From positions 86,156,001 to 86,220,000 of the forward strand of contig NC_071667.1 in assembly GCF_028554725.1 (NCBI RefSeq): a stretch of DNA of 64,000 nucleotides. Direction: 5' to 3'. The position numbers were made by a program, and so were the translations under genes. A model generated the notes under the pieces. It did no database searches, had not been told where the DNA came from, and saw nothing but the letters and a program-made list of their open reading frames with translations. The stretch's first letter is position 1. Each line of letters begins with the position of its first letter. Positions 11,401 through 26,400 of the stretch are shown here, piece by piece. Origin of the DNA: Zeugodacus cucurbitae. Lineage: Eukaryota > Arthropoda > Insecta > Diptera > Tephritidae.

Positions 11401-14400
11401 CAATATACGATCGGACTCTGGTATGTACATCATTTGACCCTGAAATAATTCATTTGATGGATCGGTTATAATAGATAGAAGTCATTGTAAGGCATAAATG
11501 TGTCATAAATTGTAGAAGCAACAAATTGGAGGTGTCTTAATGAGAGAACACAATTTGAAGTTGGAAATTGTGAACTTTGACCTAAAACCTCGGCTATCAA
11601 ATTGGCTTTAATCCGTAATCAAGTCTCACGCTATTCTGGACTCACCTTTAATCTCAGATACCGTTCGTGTTTGCCCATCGCCCCTTGACGCGTCTGCAGT
11701 ACATAAATCGTGTTGATGTGCGACAAGATGTTCTCGAAACTCAACTGTAAATGCGGGCGTATGGCCTCGAGCACCTCCAATATGGAACAGTTTTCCACAG
11801 CAACTCTATGAATGCATGGGACAATTTGAATATTTTGTAATAAAAAAATGAAATAAAATAAAATATGAAACGAGAATTTAAACTCGGTGCTTAACTACAT
11901 ATATTGTTTGTGTGTTTTTTTTTGTGATTGGTTTCGAAGTTTATTCACTGCTACATGGTGTTTCAACACACTTGTATAAATTGTTGTTGTTGTTATTGTT
12001 TGTAATCGTTAATCGTTCGTTCGTATGGTATTTACCTTGGTATGACGCGCGAAACGGATTTACCGGCCTGCACAATTTTCATTTGCCGATCGAACATCAG
12101 ATGGAATGGGAACACCTTGCAGAATGTGGCGGGCGAGATAAGCGGCGCTGCGCTCCACGGTTGAGTGGCAATGAATAAAGGTGCAAAAAATAATATTTAT
12201 CTGCGTTATTATTTGCTATTGGAAATTCAGCCAAATATTGTTTTAAATGAAAAGCTTTACGCAGCATGCCACAGTCATTCCGAGTGGGCTATTGTACAAT
12301 GTACTTCTGAACCATGATGACTATATATTTCGATAAAACAAAAAAAAACGAATGGATGATTTGTAAGCGAAATGCGAGTGTGTGTTGTTGCAAGCAACAT
12401 TTGAAATGAAACTTTAAAATACTAAAAAAATAACTGTAAATTATTTGAAATTTATTGGCAGTTTCAAGGATGCTCTTTGTTCAAATTATATGCCTCGGAG
12501 CATTCATGTCCCGTATTATCTATGAAAAGATACTTTAATGAAAAGATGCATTCCAATACATACATACATTGTAAAAATATAAAAAATATACACAGTTACA
12601 GTAAAATTAATATTCGAAATAAACACTGTAATATTTTTTTGATGTGCATTTGATGGGAATTGTGAACTAATTAAATGAGATGTTTCCAAGGATTTGTCGT
12701 TGATAGTAAAAAATTGAACATTTTATATAATTTATAATGAAAGAGTGTATATTAAATCACAATCTTTCTAAAACTCTGTTCGAGATCTGGATTTTCAATG
12801 AAGAAGTGTGATTAATATTTTTTGAATACCTGAATATAGACAGGCTTTTTATCAGTATACAAAAAAATTGCTTCCTTTTTTGGAAGAATATTAAAATATT
12901 TCTTTTTAAATACCAAAAATAAGACAATAGAAATAATATGAGACGTGTTCAAAAAAAACGGGAATTTTTGTTAAAAAAAATGATTTATTAATATTTTTGG
13001 AAATACGATAATTTTTTATGGATGCTTAGTATTGTTTTTGGACAAGAATTCGCGAACAAGCAACGAAGTATAAGCTTTTAACAAACGAAAATCGCCAACC
13101 TCAAAAAAACATGTCTAACCTTAGCGCCTCCTCCAGACAAAGTAATTAATAAATACGACTGAAATTTGTATAGAATTTCGTATATCAACATAATAAAAAA
13201 TAAAAATAATAATTTTCACAATTAGAAATTATAAAATTTTGTACAATTGGAAATTTTAAAATTCCCGTTATTTTTTGAACGCACTTAATCCCAATAAAAT
13301 GCAAATTAAACACACATAAAAATTTGCTTCAGCATTTACACATATATCTCCAACACACATACATGCACACTTTATGGCAAATTAATTTAGACATTTTTAT
13401 ACAAACCAAATGAAGAGCAAGCAAGGACAAGCACAGTCTAAATACCGTTACCATTACCATTACCACACTACCCATAGCAGGCAAGTAGCGTCGCAATCGT
13501 TTTGCATAGACACAAAATCAATATTATACATATACATACAGTATATACGAGTATGCTAAGTCATTAATTTGGAATAAATAATTTAGAAAATAATCTCAAT
13601 TTTACAACGACAATTTTACATTGGCAAGCAGCAATTCATATTCATATTTATTGTATGCAAGCGCGCAACACACAATGCAGCGCCGCATGAAAGTTGACAG
13701 CAATCGCTTGAAATCAATTTACTCAATTCACAAACGGGTTTTAATAGCCAATTCAGTGCTCACCTTCGCTCATAAAATACACTTCATCCGGCAGATCAAT
13801 CTCTTTGCTAGCAGTGCTTGTGCACTCTGACTCTTCCTCACCTTCACACAAAAAGTCGATCTCATCCGGCGGCTCTTTGGCCTCCTCCCGGCACGTGGCT
13901 ATCGTGCGCTCATCCCCGCTCGCCGACGAGGCCAACGATGTCGTGGCGGTCGCATTGCCAGCGCCAGCGCCCGCTGCATTGCTGCTGCTGGTGCCGATCT
14001 CCCTTATGAGGAACTGCACATGATCGTAGCGTTCGATGTCGTCGCTCTTGTTCTTCAGCAAACGCAGGCATTTCTGCTCCTGTTTGTCGGGGTCGCTGTC
14101 GAAACTATCCGTCTGCTTGGCACCGCCACCACCACCGCCGCCACCACTGCTGCTCATCGACGAGGCCGAGTGGGATTTGGTGCGGCCAAAAGGACAACGA
14201 GCTGGCGAGAAAGCAATGATTGAGAGATTGAGAATTTGTGTACAACAAATAAGCAAAAATATGAAAGAGTCTAGTCAATGAGTGTGTTTGTTGTTGTTTG
14301 GTATATGATGAAATTAATTGATTACGGTATAGAAGATTTCACTCAAAATGGATTGGTGTGTACGTGTCGCACCGGCGCAGCTTCTGCCGATTTGCATATT

Positions 14401-17400
14401 TATTCACAGCAAATGAATGAGTGTGCGGTGGGTGTGTGATTGTGTGTGAAATTGAGCCATTTGTTTGTCTGATTCAATTAAGCCATAAATGTGTATGCAT
14501 GTGAGTATGTCCCGGTAAAGTGGAATTTTCTCACATTTCTCGTTTGCGTTGCTCCTCTGCAGTTTGCAGTCATTTGACTTGAGGCTATTAGATTACTCAC
14601 ATGCTTTGGTCTTTTGTTGTTGTTGTTGTTTACTATATCACATTCTGTGTATCTGTGTGTGTGGGCTTACCTTGCTTTTTATTGCTAACATCTGCGGCTG
14701 ATAACACAACCACATCGTCATCGTCATCTGCCTCGGTTTCGTTGTTATTGTTATTGCTGGCATTATTATTGGTGTTATTGTGATTGTTATTCTCTTCTGG
14801 TAGATCTCCAGTTGTTATTGTGCTACTTGATTGCTGCTGCTGTTGTTGTTGTTGCTGCTGCGTAAACACATCTGTGCGGTCCTCCTCATCGATGGGATCA
14901 CCTTTCCGTTTGACGATCTCAATTTCCACCTCAACGCCATGCAATTTGGATGCCACCGCCTAAAACGATTTGCAGGAATTGTATTGAAAATAACACACAC
15001 ATGCACACATTTAGCATATCACTAGCACTAATGAATTATTGTTCATAACGGTAAAAGATTATCGGTAACTAGCTCCTTTACCTATTGAGAAAATGTATGG
15101 ATAGTTGTTTTTTTTTAGCCTGAAAAGAGCTCGCATTTGTGGCACGTGCTACAAAATAATTTTTAATCTTTCAATGTGGAGAAAGAAAGAGATAGCAATA
15201 CATACAAATGTATTAAATGGTTTCAAGCTGTGGTAGTTCAATTATGGCATGTTTATGCCAGCAGTGTTCTCACTCAAGGGAGTAAGCGATTCAGGTTTCA
15301 ATCTCATTTCGAACTGTTAAAATACCAATTTTACGGTTAATTCTCTCATTTTGTTCGCGCTGTAACATAAGATGTTCGATTCTTTCTAATATTATCACGC
15401 TTCTTCTTAAGAACTGATGTGATTTCGAACCATAGGGGATCGGAGCATACAAGAAGCTTTCTAATAATATTGGTGGCAGTTTACATACCCAATTGTCCTT
15501 TCACGAGGTCCATTTGGGTCAGCTTTTCATTTTCTTCGAATCTATTTTAAGTTTCAGTTTCAATACCTAGATTGCTCTCCAAGAGATTTGTGCTCAAATT
15601 ATTTGTGATTCACCTAACTTATGCGAGCGTAACTCCCGTTTTGGCTGCTCCTTTAACCTTTTCAAAACCACTAAAAATGTCCTAAGGCTATAAACCACTC
15701 GACGAAGCCGCCTATTCAGCATTACTTTAGTATCATTGGAGTATTATTTATACTTTCTACATCACTCTATATCCACCATATTTCATTATAATTTATTTTT
15801 TATTTTTTTTTTTTAGTTTCTTTTCAAAATTCACCTTAGCCTTATTAACTCACCTTAACAATACCAATGACGATGTGCTCCAAACCGGGGCGCTCCGAGT
15901 AGTAGTGCAACAGCAGCGAGCCATCTTTCTCCGTACAACGAAATGAAGGTGCCCTCATGCCGGGGTAAAGGGTGCCCAGATGGTCATGCAGTGCATCCAA
16001 GTTCTGTGGAAACACACAGTAAAAGTTCGTGAGAGAGTGCAATTTTCGAATGATATGTTTACGAATGCGGTAGAAGCGGGTGCAGGAAGATAATAAAATG
16101 CATTAATAGCTGAACACTTGAGGTGAAATTGCAGCAAAATTCAATTTAAATTTCCATTATGGCGCACAGCTGAACGACGCAACTGGTGTGTGGTTCTGAA
16201 TGGCTGTGGCGATAAGGCGCTATAAGTCCAGGGATTGCTCGTTGCTGCTCTCTGGCGAGCGAAGGAATCGAATTGACTGATGAATGTAACGACAGGAAGT
16301 GTCGGACTACCGTTACAGTATTGGTTTTGCGGTTTCACACGGACGGACACCTCAAGTAAGAAGGGAGACATGTAAGCAGTTGTTGTTGGTGGACCAGCTG
16401 CACCGGCACCTTGGCTAAAGATAGTTTTTAAAATACCGCTGAAGAAGCGACCATTTACAATAAGATGAAAATTGAATAACCAACTTCCGTGGAGGGTGCG
16501 TAAGTGAATAAAATTCAGTTATTAAAAATGATTGAACTCTGTGTTCAATATAGGCAAATACAGTACTGGGCAAAGCGTTGGTAACCCATAAAGGAGGAAT
16601 TTATTTTCAGAGAATATTATGTATAATTAATTCAGGAGTTAAATGAATTAATTGAGAATAATTTTATAGTCGTGCCCTCTATTTGAGGTTAGAGTCAGCT
16701 TATATCGTGGATTGAAGATAGCTGGAAGCCTAGTAAATAGTAAAGAGCAACATAGTTGCATATATTTCGCGCTTTTGGAAGACTTAATTTACAAATTATA
16801 GCACTAACAATTGCTCGCTGATGTGGGTGAAAGTAGATAAATCCGTGTTTTTACATTTTACAATAATATTTTTAATATAATTAATAGGTCTTATAATATT
16901 ATTTTTATTTTTCTTTCCTATATTTTGGTGTTAAATATATCTTGGATTGGATGATGGAACTGATAAAATATTTTGTTTTTGTTTTTTTATCTTACTCACC
17001 TGCAGAAAGTCGCGCGGTGTGGCGCCAAGCACTTGCAGAATTTTGTCATAGCCCGAATCCTGGCAGAACTCGAAAAAGGTTTTACCGAAAAGCTCCAGTA
17101 TATCATCAGCTGGTATATCTATAGGAGGAGGAATGGAAAAAAGCAGCAGAAGCAGAAACGGTAGAAATAAAATAAATTCCGATATTATATATCTACAACG
17201 TCATTGTCAGTGCTCGTAGGCAAGAGCGCTTAATTACGCTTATCAGCAGGTATACTATAGCAATTTGTAAGTAAGCATGTCGGACTTTCGCTAATGCATA
17301 CATATGAATACTATATGTATGTATGTGGGTATGTATGACTGTAGGACTGTAGGACTGCAGGCAATTGGTACTCACGCAAAATCTCCACCGCTGCGCCAAT

Positions 17401-20400
17401 GAGATTGTAGGTGATTTCATCATCATATGTTTGGCGCACCAAAAACTGACCTTCCATGCTGACCATCGCTTTTTTCCTGCGGAAAGTGGAGAAACAACAA
17501 TAGAGTGCTGATATGAGAAAGGCTATGCAAAGGCGAAAGTGAGATAAAAATAATTTTTAATTAAAACGCGTTGCTGTGCTGTGCTTTCATATGCTGCGCG
17601 ACCTTTTATCCACACACTGCACGGTGGATATGCGCGAGCACTTTTACACAAACACACACATATACTGATATATAAGTATGTACATATGTCTGTATGAATG
17701 CACTGTGCACATTTAATATAGTTTAAGTACTTATCAAAGGGTTAATTAAGTTCTCTTTTTGTTGTTTTTGTTTTTTTTTTTTGCTTTTGAAAAAGTGTTG
17801 CGAACAGTGTGATGGCGAACTTAATTAGGCAATTATCCGTTTTGCAGTCGCTTCATACAGGGAATGAAGTTCTAAGTTCAGAGAGAGAGTTCTTTAAGTT
17901 AAGATCTTCATTTTGGTGGATATGGTGTTATAGACTCTTAATGAATAAATAATAAATCATTTAAAATTAGAAGATCGAAATTCATATTAATTTGAAATAG
18001 AAGCGATAGTAATATGGAATTCTACATGCAATTTACACAACACGCTCAAGCGCCTGCATGTATGCTCTAAATTATTTCCCTGCTCTCTCTCGAATGTGTT
18101 ATAAATATCAGAGGAAGTTGAAATGAATTTTTAATGAGTATGAAATTACAGCGAAACTCTCCAACTCGCTGTCAGTCATGGCCATGAAGATGGATAAGCG
18201 AAGATATTGCAAATACATTAGCGCACCATGTGCAGGCAGGCAAGTTGTCTAGTTGTTGGCGCTTTAAAACTTTGCTGCCAATGTGAGAAGTCGTGCTCGG
18301 AAAGTTTTTAATTTTGTAATTCAACATCACTCATTGTGTTGTGCGAAGACGTATGGATATCTGTTCGGATGTGTAATATTGAATAAAGTATTTTGCCAGC
18401 ATTTGGCGGAAAACTCGCATGAAAGTTTGAACGCAGTGGGTGGCAATGTAACGGCCCCATTACAGGGGGGATAGTGTGTCGTTAGAAGCGCTTATCATTC
18501 GATTATCTCGGAGTACTAGATTTTTCAAAAATGGCTGTTGGTTGCTCTAGGAATCGTGTGCTCGTGTATTGGGATGGTGTATAGCGTACATATTTAAATA
18601 AAATTGTGTCGGAAAAACATTGTCCAACGAGAACAAGGATACCATGGCGGAGCTGCCGCAGACTTGTGTTGCCTTAGGAAATCAATCACTGCCTTCGTGT
18701 GTGTAATTTGTAGCGTCAAACATAAATCTTTAGATAATTATCTACATATGTTCTGCATGTAAATATGTGTATACCCGCCAGTTTCGTTTCTCCCACCACG
18801 CCCTCATTCACTGCACAATCTCAGTTCACTACTGGTCCATGATGGTGGTGGTCGTTGTGGAAACACAGACCCAGCAGTGCCACCCACCCGCCTCATACTC
18901 TCCACATTGCCACAGCTTTACACTATTTCTTACATCTTTTATGTTCGACCAATATTTTTTTACACCGGTTGTGCGCCCAGTTGGTGGTCCACAGCTCTGC
19001 TTGTCGTTCGATAACTAGTCTGTCCGTCGCATGCTTGTTGTTGTTCGTTCGGTGTTGTCATTGTGTGACTCGTTCGAGCTGCGTCGCTTGCCAGCGTGTT
19101 AAATGAGCCAGGAAATTCAATGTGAACATAATATATACTATTACAAACACGTATGGGTGTGTGTATGTGTATAATATATACATCGCTTCCTATTCACTTT
19201 TCAGTTCGCTTGAGTTCCAGTGAATAAAAGTAATCGTCCGTGCGGATGTACTCATACACCGTTATATATGTATTTACACGAGTGTATTTCTTGTAGCCGC
19301 TTGTCGAGAATGTAATTTGGGATTTAATTTAAATCGTTTTCGTTGATGAAATGAAGGAAATGAAAAGTGAAAAAGTATCCTAAATCGATCACAAAAATGC
19401 GATTTGTAAAATTCTATAGATTGTGTGTGATTTCCTCTGGTTTGCTGCTGTTGCGCGTGTGCGTGTATGTGTTGGCGATTTGTGTTGTTCATCTGTCGAT
19501 TTTGCCAGAATATTCGTGACTTTGATTAATTTGCTTTTGAAACTTAACAAATGGCTTAATTAGCCAACCGAAGGAGCGAACTGCATGTATATTGTTGATC
19601 CATAATGAGTAAATAACATTTGATGTTTTTTGGGAGTAAGGAGTACAAAGCATTGACGAGGATATTTGTACAATTTTTTTTGTTAAAAATCCTTTTTGTT
19701 ATTCAATATCGAACAAAAATTGATGGAACAAAAATCTTTGGCGTTCTGTCAACCATCAAGAAGAGTCTGAAGATTAATTCTAACAGTTGTATCGCTAGTA
19801 TCATTTCCATTTCTTATTAAGTGGATTATTACTCTTGCAAAGCCCGCTGAGGTATATGAATATGAATGACACAAATAATGACAGTTATAGCGATAAAATT
19901 ATTTTCAAGCAATTTGTGGCGATTAATAATTGTTAGTAAATTACTTTTGGGCGTGTTTTATTACGCAAACAAATATAATTACTCAAATATTAAAATATCA
20001 ACACTCAAGTAAATGATACAAATAGTTGCAATCACAGTGGAAATCAGACGAATTCAGCAAGCAAAGTGGCGTTCCGGTTGCATTTCTTAACGACACATAT
20101 CATAAATCGCCGCCAATAATTATCCAATCACGGCATGTCCCAACTGTGTGACTAGGTGTGGCGCCGTATGTGGCACGCCATGCCGCTTGTACGATTCAAG
20201 TGAGCAAAGCTTGAAAAACAACATCAAAATCACCAGCAGCACAGCCGTCATGCCTGCACGCGCAGAGGTATCCAGTTATCAGCAGCACCAACAACAACAG
20301 CAACAGCCGGTGCGATTATTGCAACTGACAAGTTCAGTGAGATGCCAGCTGCCGCCTGTCGGCATATCTGCCGTCGCCAGCACACCTTTCCACCTGCAAT

Positions 20401-23400
20401 TTTCCACGCTTTTACAGACAGACAGCGCCAAGCACACTTGTCATACGCTTGCAAAATTTTCCGCTAAGCCAACGCAGCTGCCGGCTGTGTCACCTGATCT
20501 GCATTTGGGGAGTGTTGGAAAACTTTGCAGGAAGCGATGCGTGCAACATTTCCCCAGTGCTAGCCCTATTACATATATATGGCGGATATGTTGAAATGGA
20601 GATATGAGGATAGAGGAGCGGGTTTGTAAAAACGATTTTGATTTTCTTTGTGGATCTCAGAAGAGTTATCTTAAGAACCTCCCATCCAGTAGTACATCCA
20701 GAAGCTCCGTTGTGATCCTAAGACCAAATCTACCGCTAATAGCAAGAATGCTCTGTCATCTTCTATCTTTTGTCGTCTAGTAACTTCAACACTTTTCTGC
20801 TTCTTCAGTCGGTCATTTACTAGATTTCAGCTAAATAAATCAGAATAAAGATTTCATATAAAAAGGGTTGGGCTTGAATATGGAAATGGGATTCACTTGT
20901 AGCTTTATGATAATAATCAATTCTCAACTAAGTGAGTGAGCAGAGAGTGCAGTGAAATGCGTTGCCTTATTGCTCGGAATAACGGTGATTGCTTTTGAAA
21001 TGCAGCGCATTAAGGCTTTTACGAATCACAATATGAATATTTCATTCACATTTAAGTCCAACTAACTATTGTCGCTTTCCATTTTCAAGAGAATATGTGC
21101 TCATACCTATATATAAGTATATTTGTATGTATATTTTATAGTTTATCTACGAATAGCGGAAGCGCTGCTTTTATGATTACATTTAAATGTGTGTGAACAA
21201 ATATTTCCATATGAATAACTTAGCCGCGGTGGTTGACAAACAAATGTGCACCACAGCAAAGTAAGCAATATTATTAGTGTTAGTGTTAGCGGTATGTTAG
21301 GATCTCGAATCAGTAGAGTGTGTCGAGTGCACGAACTACCCTCTAGGAAAAAGAGCTCACATATCAAGGGATATAGTTTAGAAACGGCAGTAAAGACGAA
21401 TATAAAAAAAGCAAAAACAATTTCCCGGATTCTTAGAAGCATATGGTGTCTTATGGATCTTCCTTCAATAATTCTTCGAATTAACTACTACACTATCAAT
21501 TTTTACCATCAGGGATTTACATACACGCGTCTAAAATAGTTTCTTTTATTGCTTCAAGCTCGCCTACAAGCTCCGCTGTGACTGACGACATATCCGCATG
21601 AAGAGCTCGCCGATATGTGCAAACAAATGCTTCAGCAACTGCAGCGACTTGTCATGCCGTTATGCCAGTGACTTACTTGAGTGAGTGCGCGCTCTTCACC
21701 GCCTTCGCTCGCGGCAGAAGAACACCAGAGTGCAGAGCGATGTGCTGCTGCACACGAAGTTGGATGTGTTTTAAGTGGCTTTTAACCTTATTTCACAACC
21801 ACTTCCACTTCCGCCCGTCTACGTAAGCACATACCAAGCCATATTAAACAGGAATGTCTGTATGTGGGTGTGTGGGAGTAATGCGCTTACGAAGATAATG
21901 CAAATGTGTGTGTGTGTGTGTCTGTGTTTGCGCTTTGTAAATTTCATTTTGTATATTTATTGTGCGCTCTGGCTTCAGCCTGTCGTATGTCTCCGCGGTT
22001 TGGCTTTGGCATTGCAGTCGCCTGTATTTGGCGCGCTTGTAATCACACACTTAATGCGCCTAGAAAAATTTCTAACAATGCAATAAAACGCATTTGTTCT
22101 CCTGCATACATACATACATACATTCGCAAATGCTCGCATGCACCCACACACACACCCACACACAGAGGCACATTAACATTTCGCGGCACTTGCGGCTGTA
22201 GACGCCATTCAAGCCCACATGCTGTTGGCAGAGGAAGAGAACTGTCATTGCAGCAAGTTCATTATCTAGTATACATACATGTATATATATATATTTATAT
22301 AGACAGCAGTGTGTTTGTGTGTGAGTACACAAATCGTTTTGTTAGCCAGCTAAGCGGCAGCAGCAACAATGCTGAAGCATATTTTTAAGCTTCTGCCACT
22401 TCAGATGCCTCACTCTCATGCTTTTCTTGCGTTTTTTCTCGTTTTTTTTCGTTGCCAGCTCTTCATCACTGTTGGCATTGTGTAAAGGACATTTGTAAGG
22501 ATAAGCATGTCAACTTAATGCTTGTAGCTTAGACGTTTAAGAAACTCACTTGTAAGTACAAAAATATATATGTGAATCTACTTCTTCCGCAACGCCTTTA
22601 GTTACTGGCGTGGGGAGTGGGTGTCCTGCTCGTTGTGCTGTTTATTTGTTATTATAATTTCTCTCGTACCCTAGCAACAACTCAGCCTAGCAATCACACT
22701 CGCTTTCGCTTGTAGAAATCAACCGAAGCATATTAATAAAATTTATGAATGTTAAAACTGTCCTCTCAGCGTCAATTTAAGTATATTACTCAATCACAAA
22801 ACTTCTTGTGGCGATGTGATGAGAGCGCGCAAGGGGTTTGCAAGTGTCCCTTGGTGGGGAGAAGTGACCGCAATTTAGCATATTGTCGGTCTGCTTGCAA
22901 TTCAATGGCTGTTAAAAGAACTTTGGAAAAGTTCCAAATAAAATAATGGAGTAACTCAGTTTTGAACTTCACCAAATTGGCGAAATAATAGTTTAAGATA
23001 AAGATAAACTGACTAACTTTATAACTTATACGAGGTATTCTTCAATAAAGCAAGTGATTGAAAAATGAGAAACAATTTCCAAGTAAAAATTAATCTATAT
23101 TACAACAACTACAAAGGCTAGCTGCCTTAGTTAAATACAAACAATACGTAAGTTTTGACTTTATGTCACAGAGAGACGCAATTTGCTTTTGTCTAATTGC
23201 TCGCCCAGTTTGTGTGTAAACACATTCTAATTTCGTGATTTATACACTAATTTATTGCCTAATTTACTCGCTGCTGCCACCCTCTTTGCGTGCTTAATGG
23301 CAATTAGTTGCTACTAGCCAGCAGGGCAGATCCAGATCCAGAGAGCCTCAATGCTCAATAAGTAACAAGTAGTTCATAATAATAAAATGTGGACCAGAAA

Positions 23401-26400
23401 CACAACTGTTCTGCGCGAGACATTTGGCCATTAGATGTCCATAAGCCGCATTAGCACGAGCACCCCTCCACCAGCAATGAAGAATCACTGCCGAGTAAAA
23501 AGAAAGAAAGAAAGCAAGAAAATCATTATGAAACGCATAACAGTAAGAAAGAAATGAAGATGGCATGTCTTGTCAGCCGTCGTCGAAATGGCTTTTAGTA
23601 GCGAAAGTACAATGTGATAAAATTTATGCTAAATATATTTAAACAGCATTCATCATTAAGCGAATCAACAGCAGCAGCAAACGGCGCTGACAGCCATGAT
23701 CCGCGGCTGTTTGGCGTACAAATGAAGCGCCTGTCATGGTGGCCACACGTTGGATGGATGAATGGAGATGCCTCCAGGCAACTGCGGATTATCTAACAAT
23801 GTAGAGAATAATATCCAAGCAATAAACCTACACAAATTCGCATTTTTTTATATATATACAACAGCTTTTTATATGAGTAATGAAATCTTCAACAGCTCAT
23901 GTTTTACTGCCTCGGCAAAAGTAATCGCAAGTAATGCTATAGTCGCTTTTCTCTTGCTACTGTTTTTTTGTTTTTTTTTTTGCTGGGAATTTCCATTAAA
24001 TCAATGACGTTTTTTCGGAACGTCACAGGTGTTGTGGCATAATTTAGCTCCATTACAATTTTGGTTTGTTTTCTATTGGATCATAAATCATTTTATACAA
24101 ATGTGATGTGATAGAGAGCGGAGGCGTATTCTGCGGATTGAAGGACATTTACAATGAGTGAGCCGTCCAAAAATATGTACAAGAAAGTCGATAAAATTAG
24201 GCGTAGAAATACAGAATTTTATGCAAATATTATAGACTTGTGTGAGAAGGGTCCATTTGAATGGAGAGGCATGCTAAGAAACTTCTAGATTCGTCTTTAT
24301 CCTAAAGCAAACATTATACGACTTAACCAGAGTTATTGCAGAAAATTAAACCTGAAACCAAATATTATATTCATTTAAGAATAAATAAGAAGATACACAA
24401 GTTAAATTTTTAATTATCTGCTAAATATTTTCATTTCAGTATATATTCCCTCTGTCCTGCACTTTGTAAAACATTCGTGAAATGGGCTTCCGAATCAGTG
24501 CCTATTAAAGCGACTACGTATTAAGGACACGCGCAGCCGAATGGCGAGGCGACGGTCGAGTTAAGCAGATGTCAAGCTGTCATGCTGTTGATTATGAAAC
24601 AGTTTAACACACCAGTTAACACAGACAGCAGACGAACGATGAGCGCAGTCACATGCGTGTGTGTACTTTGTTGGTAGGTTGGAGTGTGTGGCGCTGAAAT
24701 TTAAGCGTCAATTGCTGTGACCTTCAGAAGCCAACACAAGCACACATTCAAATATGTGCGTATACGGTTACATGCCACAGCCACTGCCACAGTGCCACAA
24801 TGACACGGTGGTTGCCCTGAGCAGTAAGCGCCTTCAGGTGCCTGTAGATACCGACCGTCGTCCGCCGTGGCCTGCCGATTTGGTGAATTGCGGTGGCGAC
24901 TGTCAGTCACTCGTGTTGGTGGCATAGTTGGCGCTGCCACAGTGTAGTCAGTAGTCGAAATTGAAATGTGGCAAGCTGCTACGCCGAAGCCTGGTTGGTA
25001 TTTACATACTTGACGATGTGTGTGTCTCTCGTCGCTGTCGGAAGTTCTTGGTCATAAAGCGCACTCATTTTGTAAGTCAACCGTTGCAGTCAGGGACACA
25101 GTGCGTTTTACATTAAATAGCTCGTGGTTGTTGTTATTAATTTTTTTTTTGAGGCCTTGAAATGTATTTTGCTGTATTTTTTGTTGCTTTCAATCATTAA
25201 GTTGGTGTACACTCTATATCTGGATCGCTTCTTATAAACATGCTACTTATGCTCTGCAGTCGTATCTCATTCGGGTATGCAATGGCATTCTCAAATATCC
25301 TTACTCTATCATATCAACAGCGTCCGCACCGAAACGCATTCACCAAATGGTTTGCTCAGAGAATTTTAATTAAATTCTTTGCACTCGTCAAAATGCACGA
25401 TTTTCTGTATAGAGTTACATGAAGGGACGTTGGATGGGCCTAACTGCCGCGCCGCTGATACTTTACACAGTAATTATGGTAATTCGTTTATCGTCGCAGC
25501 GTGACATTTACTCCATCAATGGCTACTTAAGATTAAAAGGCCGATCATTGGAGCGTTAGTTACACCTAATCTATTTCGAACTTCAAGCATTGCTTGTATG
25601 TACTCTCTTGTGGGTCCATTTCAATTTTGTTCTTGCCTCCGTACTGACTTGTTTGAAGAAGCATACCTAAATATTTGTATTTGGACACATATTATTTGGC
25701 AAAAGTTGCTTACTTTACATAAAAATAAAAACTAAAAAATTTCGTTAGACAACTCTTCGTTTGATTTTACCTTCCATGAAATGATATGTGAATCAAATAG
25801 GGTCTGGTATGCGACAGTATTTCTCTTCATTATTTTTACTCTGTTGTTTGTAGAATTAAGAACACATGCACGTCGACACTTTGGTGTTACCCTGAGGCCA
25901 CCATGTGAATTGGTGATTGGCTATTAGTGATTGCCATGTTTTTGTCGGCAAATCTTCAGCCTATTTATGTGGAACACGTTCAATGTGGCAAACAATAAAA
26001 ATTTAATAATGTCCGCTGCAAGAACCAGTCATGTTTATGATTGTGTCTACGAAATTTGATTGTTTATGTCTGTGTTTGTTTAAAAGCTTTCCTTTTTATT
26101 TGTTCTTCATCGCTGAAATGTAGACTTGTCTCTGTATTATTAAGGAGCCACCTTCTCGAACTGACCATAGCCTGCTTCTGTGCTTTTTGATAGCGCTCAA
26201 ATAGAAGGGCATATGTCTCTGCGTTCGTAGAAGAAAAGCCTTCAAATACTAAAATTCGGCGATAAAGGAAGTAGCTGTAGCGTCTGACATTCTTTGGCAA
26301 ATTAAGAAGAAGCTAAGAATTTTTCAGTCGGAATTCAAAAGTGATTGAGTCGAAAAATTTAATAAACAAAAATAGAAAACTGACCACCCCCCTGTTGTCT

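Noticed and set aside
14601..14783. Plus-strand Val/Leu/Ser-rich frame
   Set aside because: It is a shadow of the polyN/polyQ coding sequence of cyclase exon 6.
16561..16590. Tc1-like terminal sequence CAGTACTGGGCAAAG next to TA
   Set aside because: No matching inverted end was found within the following sequence, and no transposase remnant lies nearby.
20148..20594. 148-codon plus-strand frame with a glutamine run
   Set aside because: The CAA/CAG repeat drives its length. No domain, promoter or splice context supports it.
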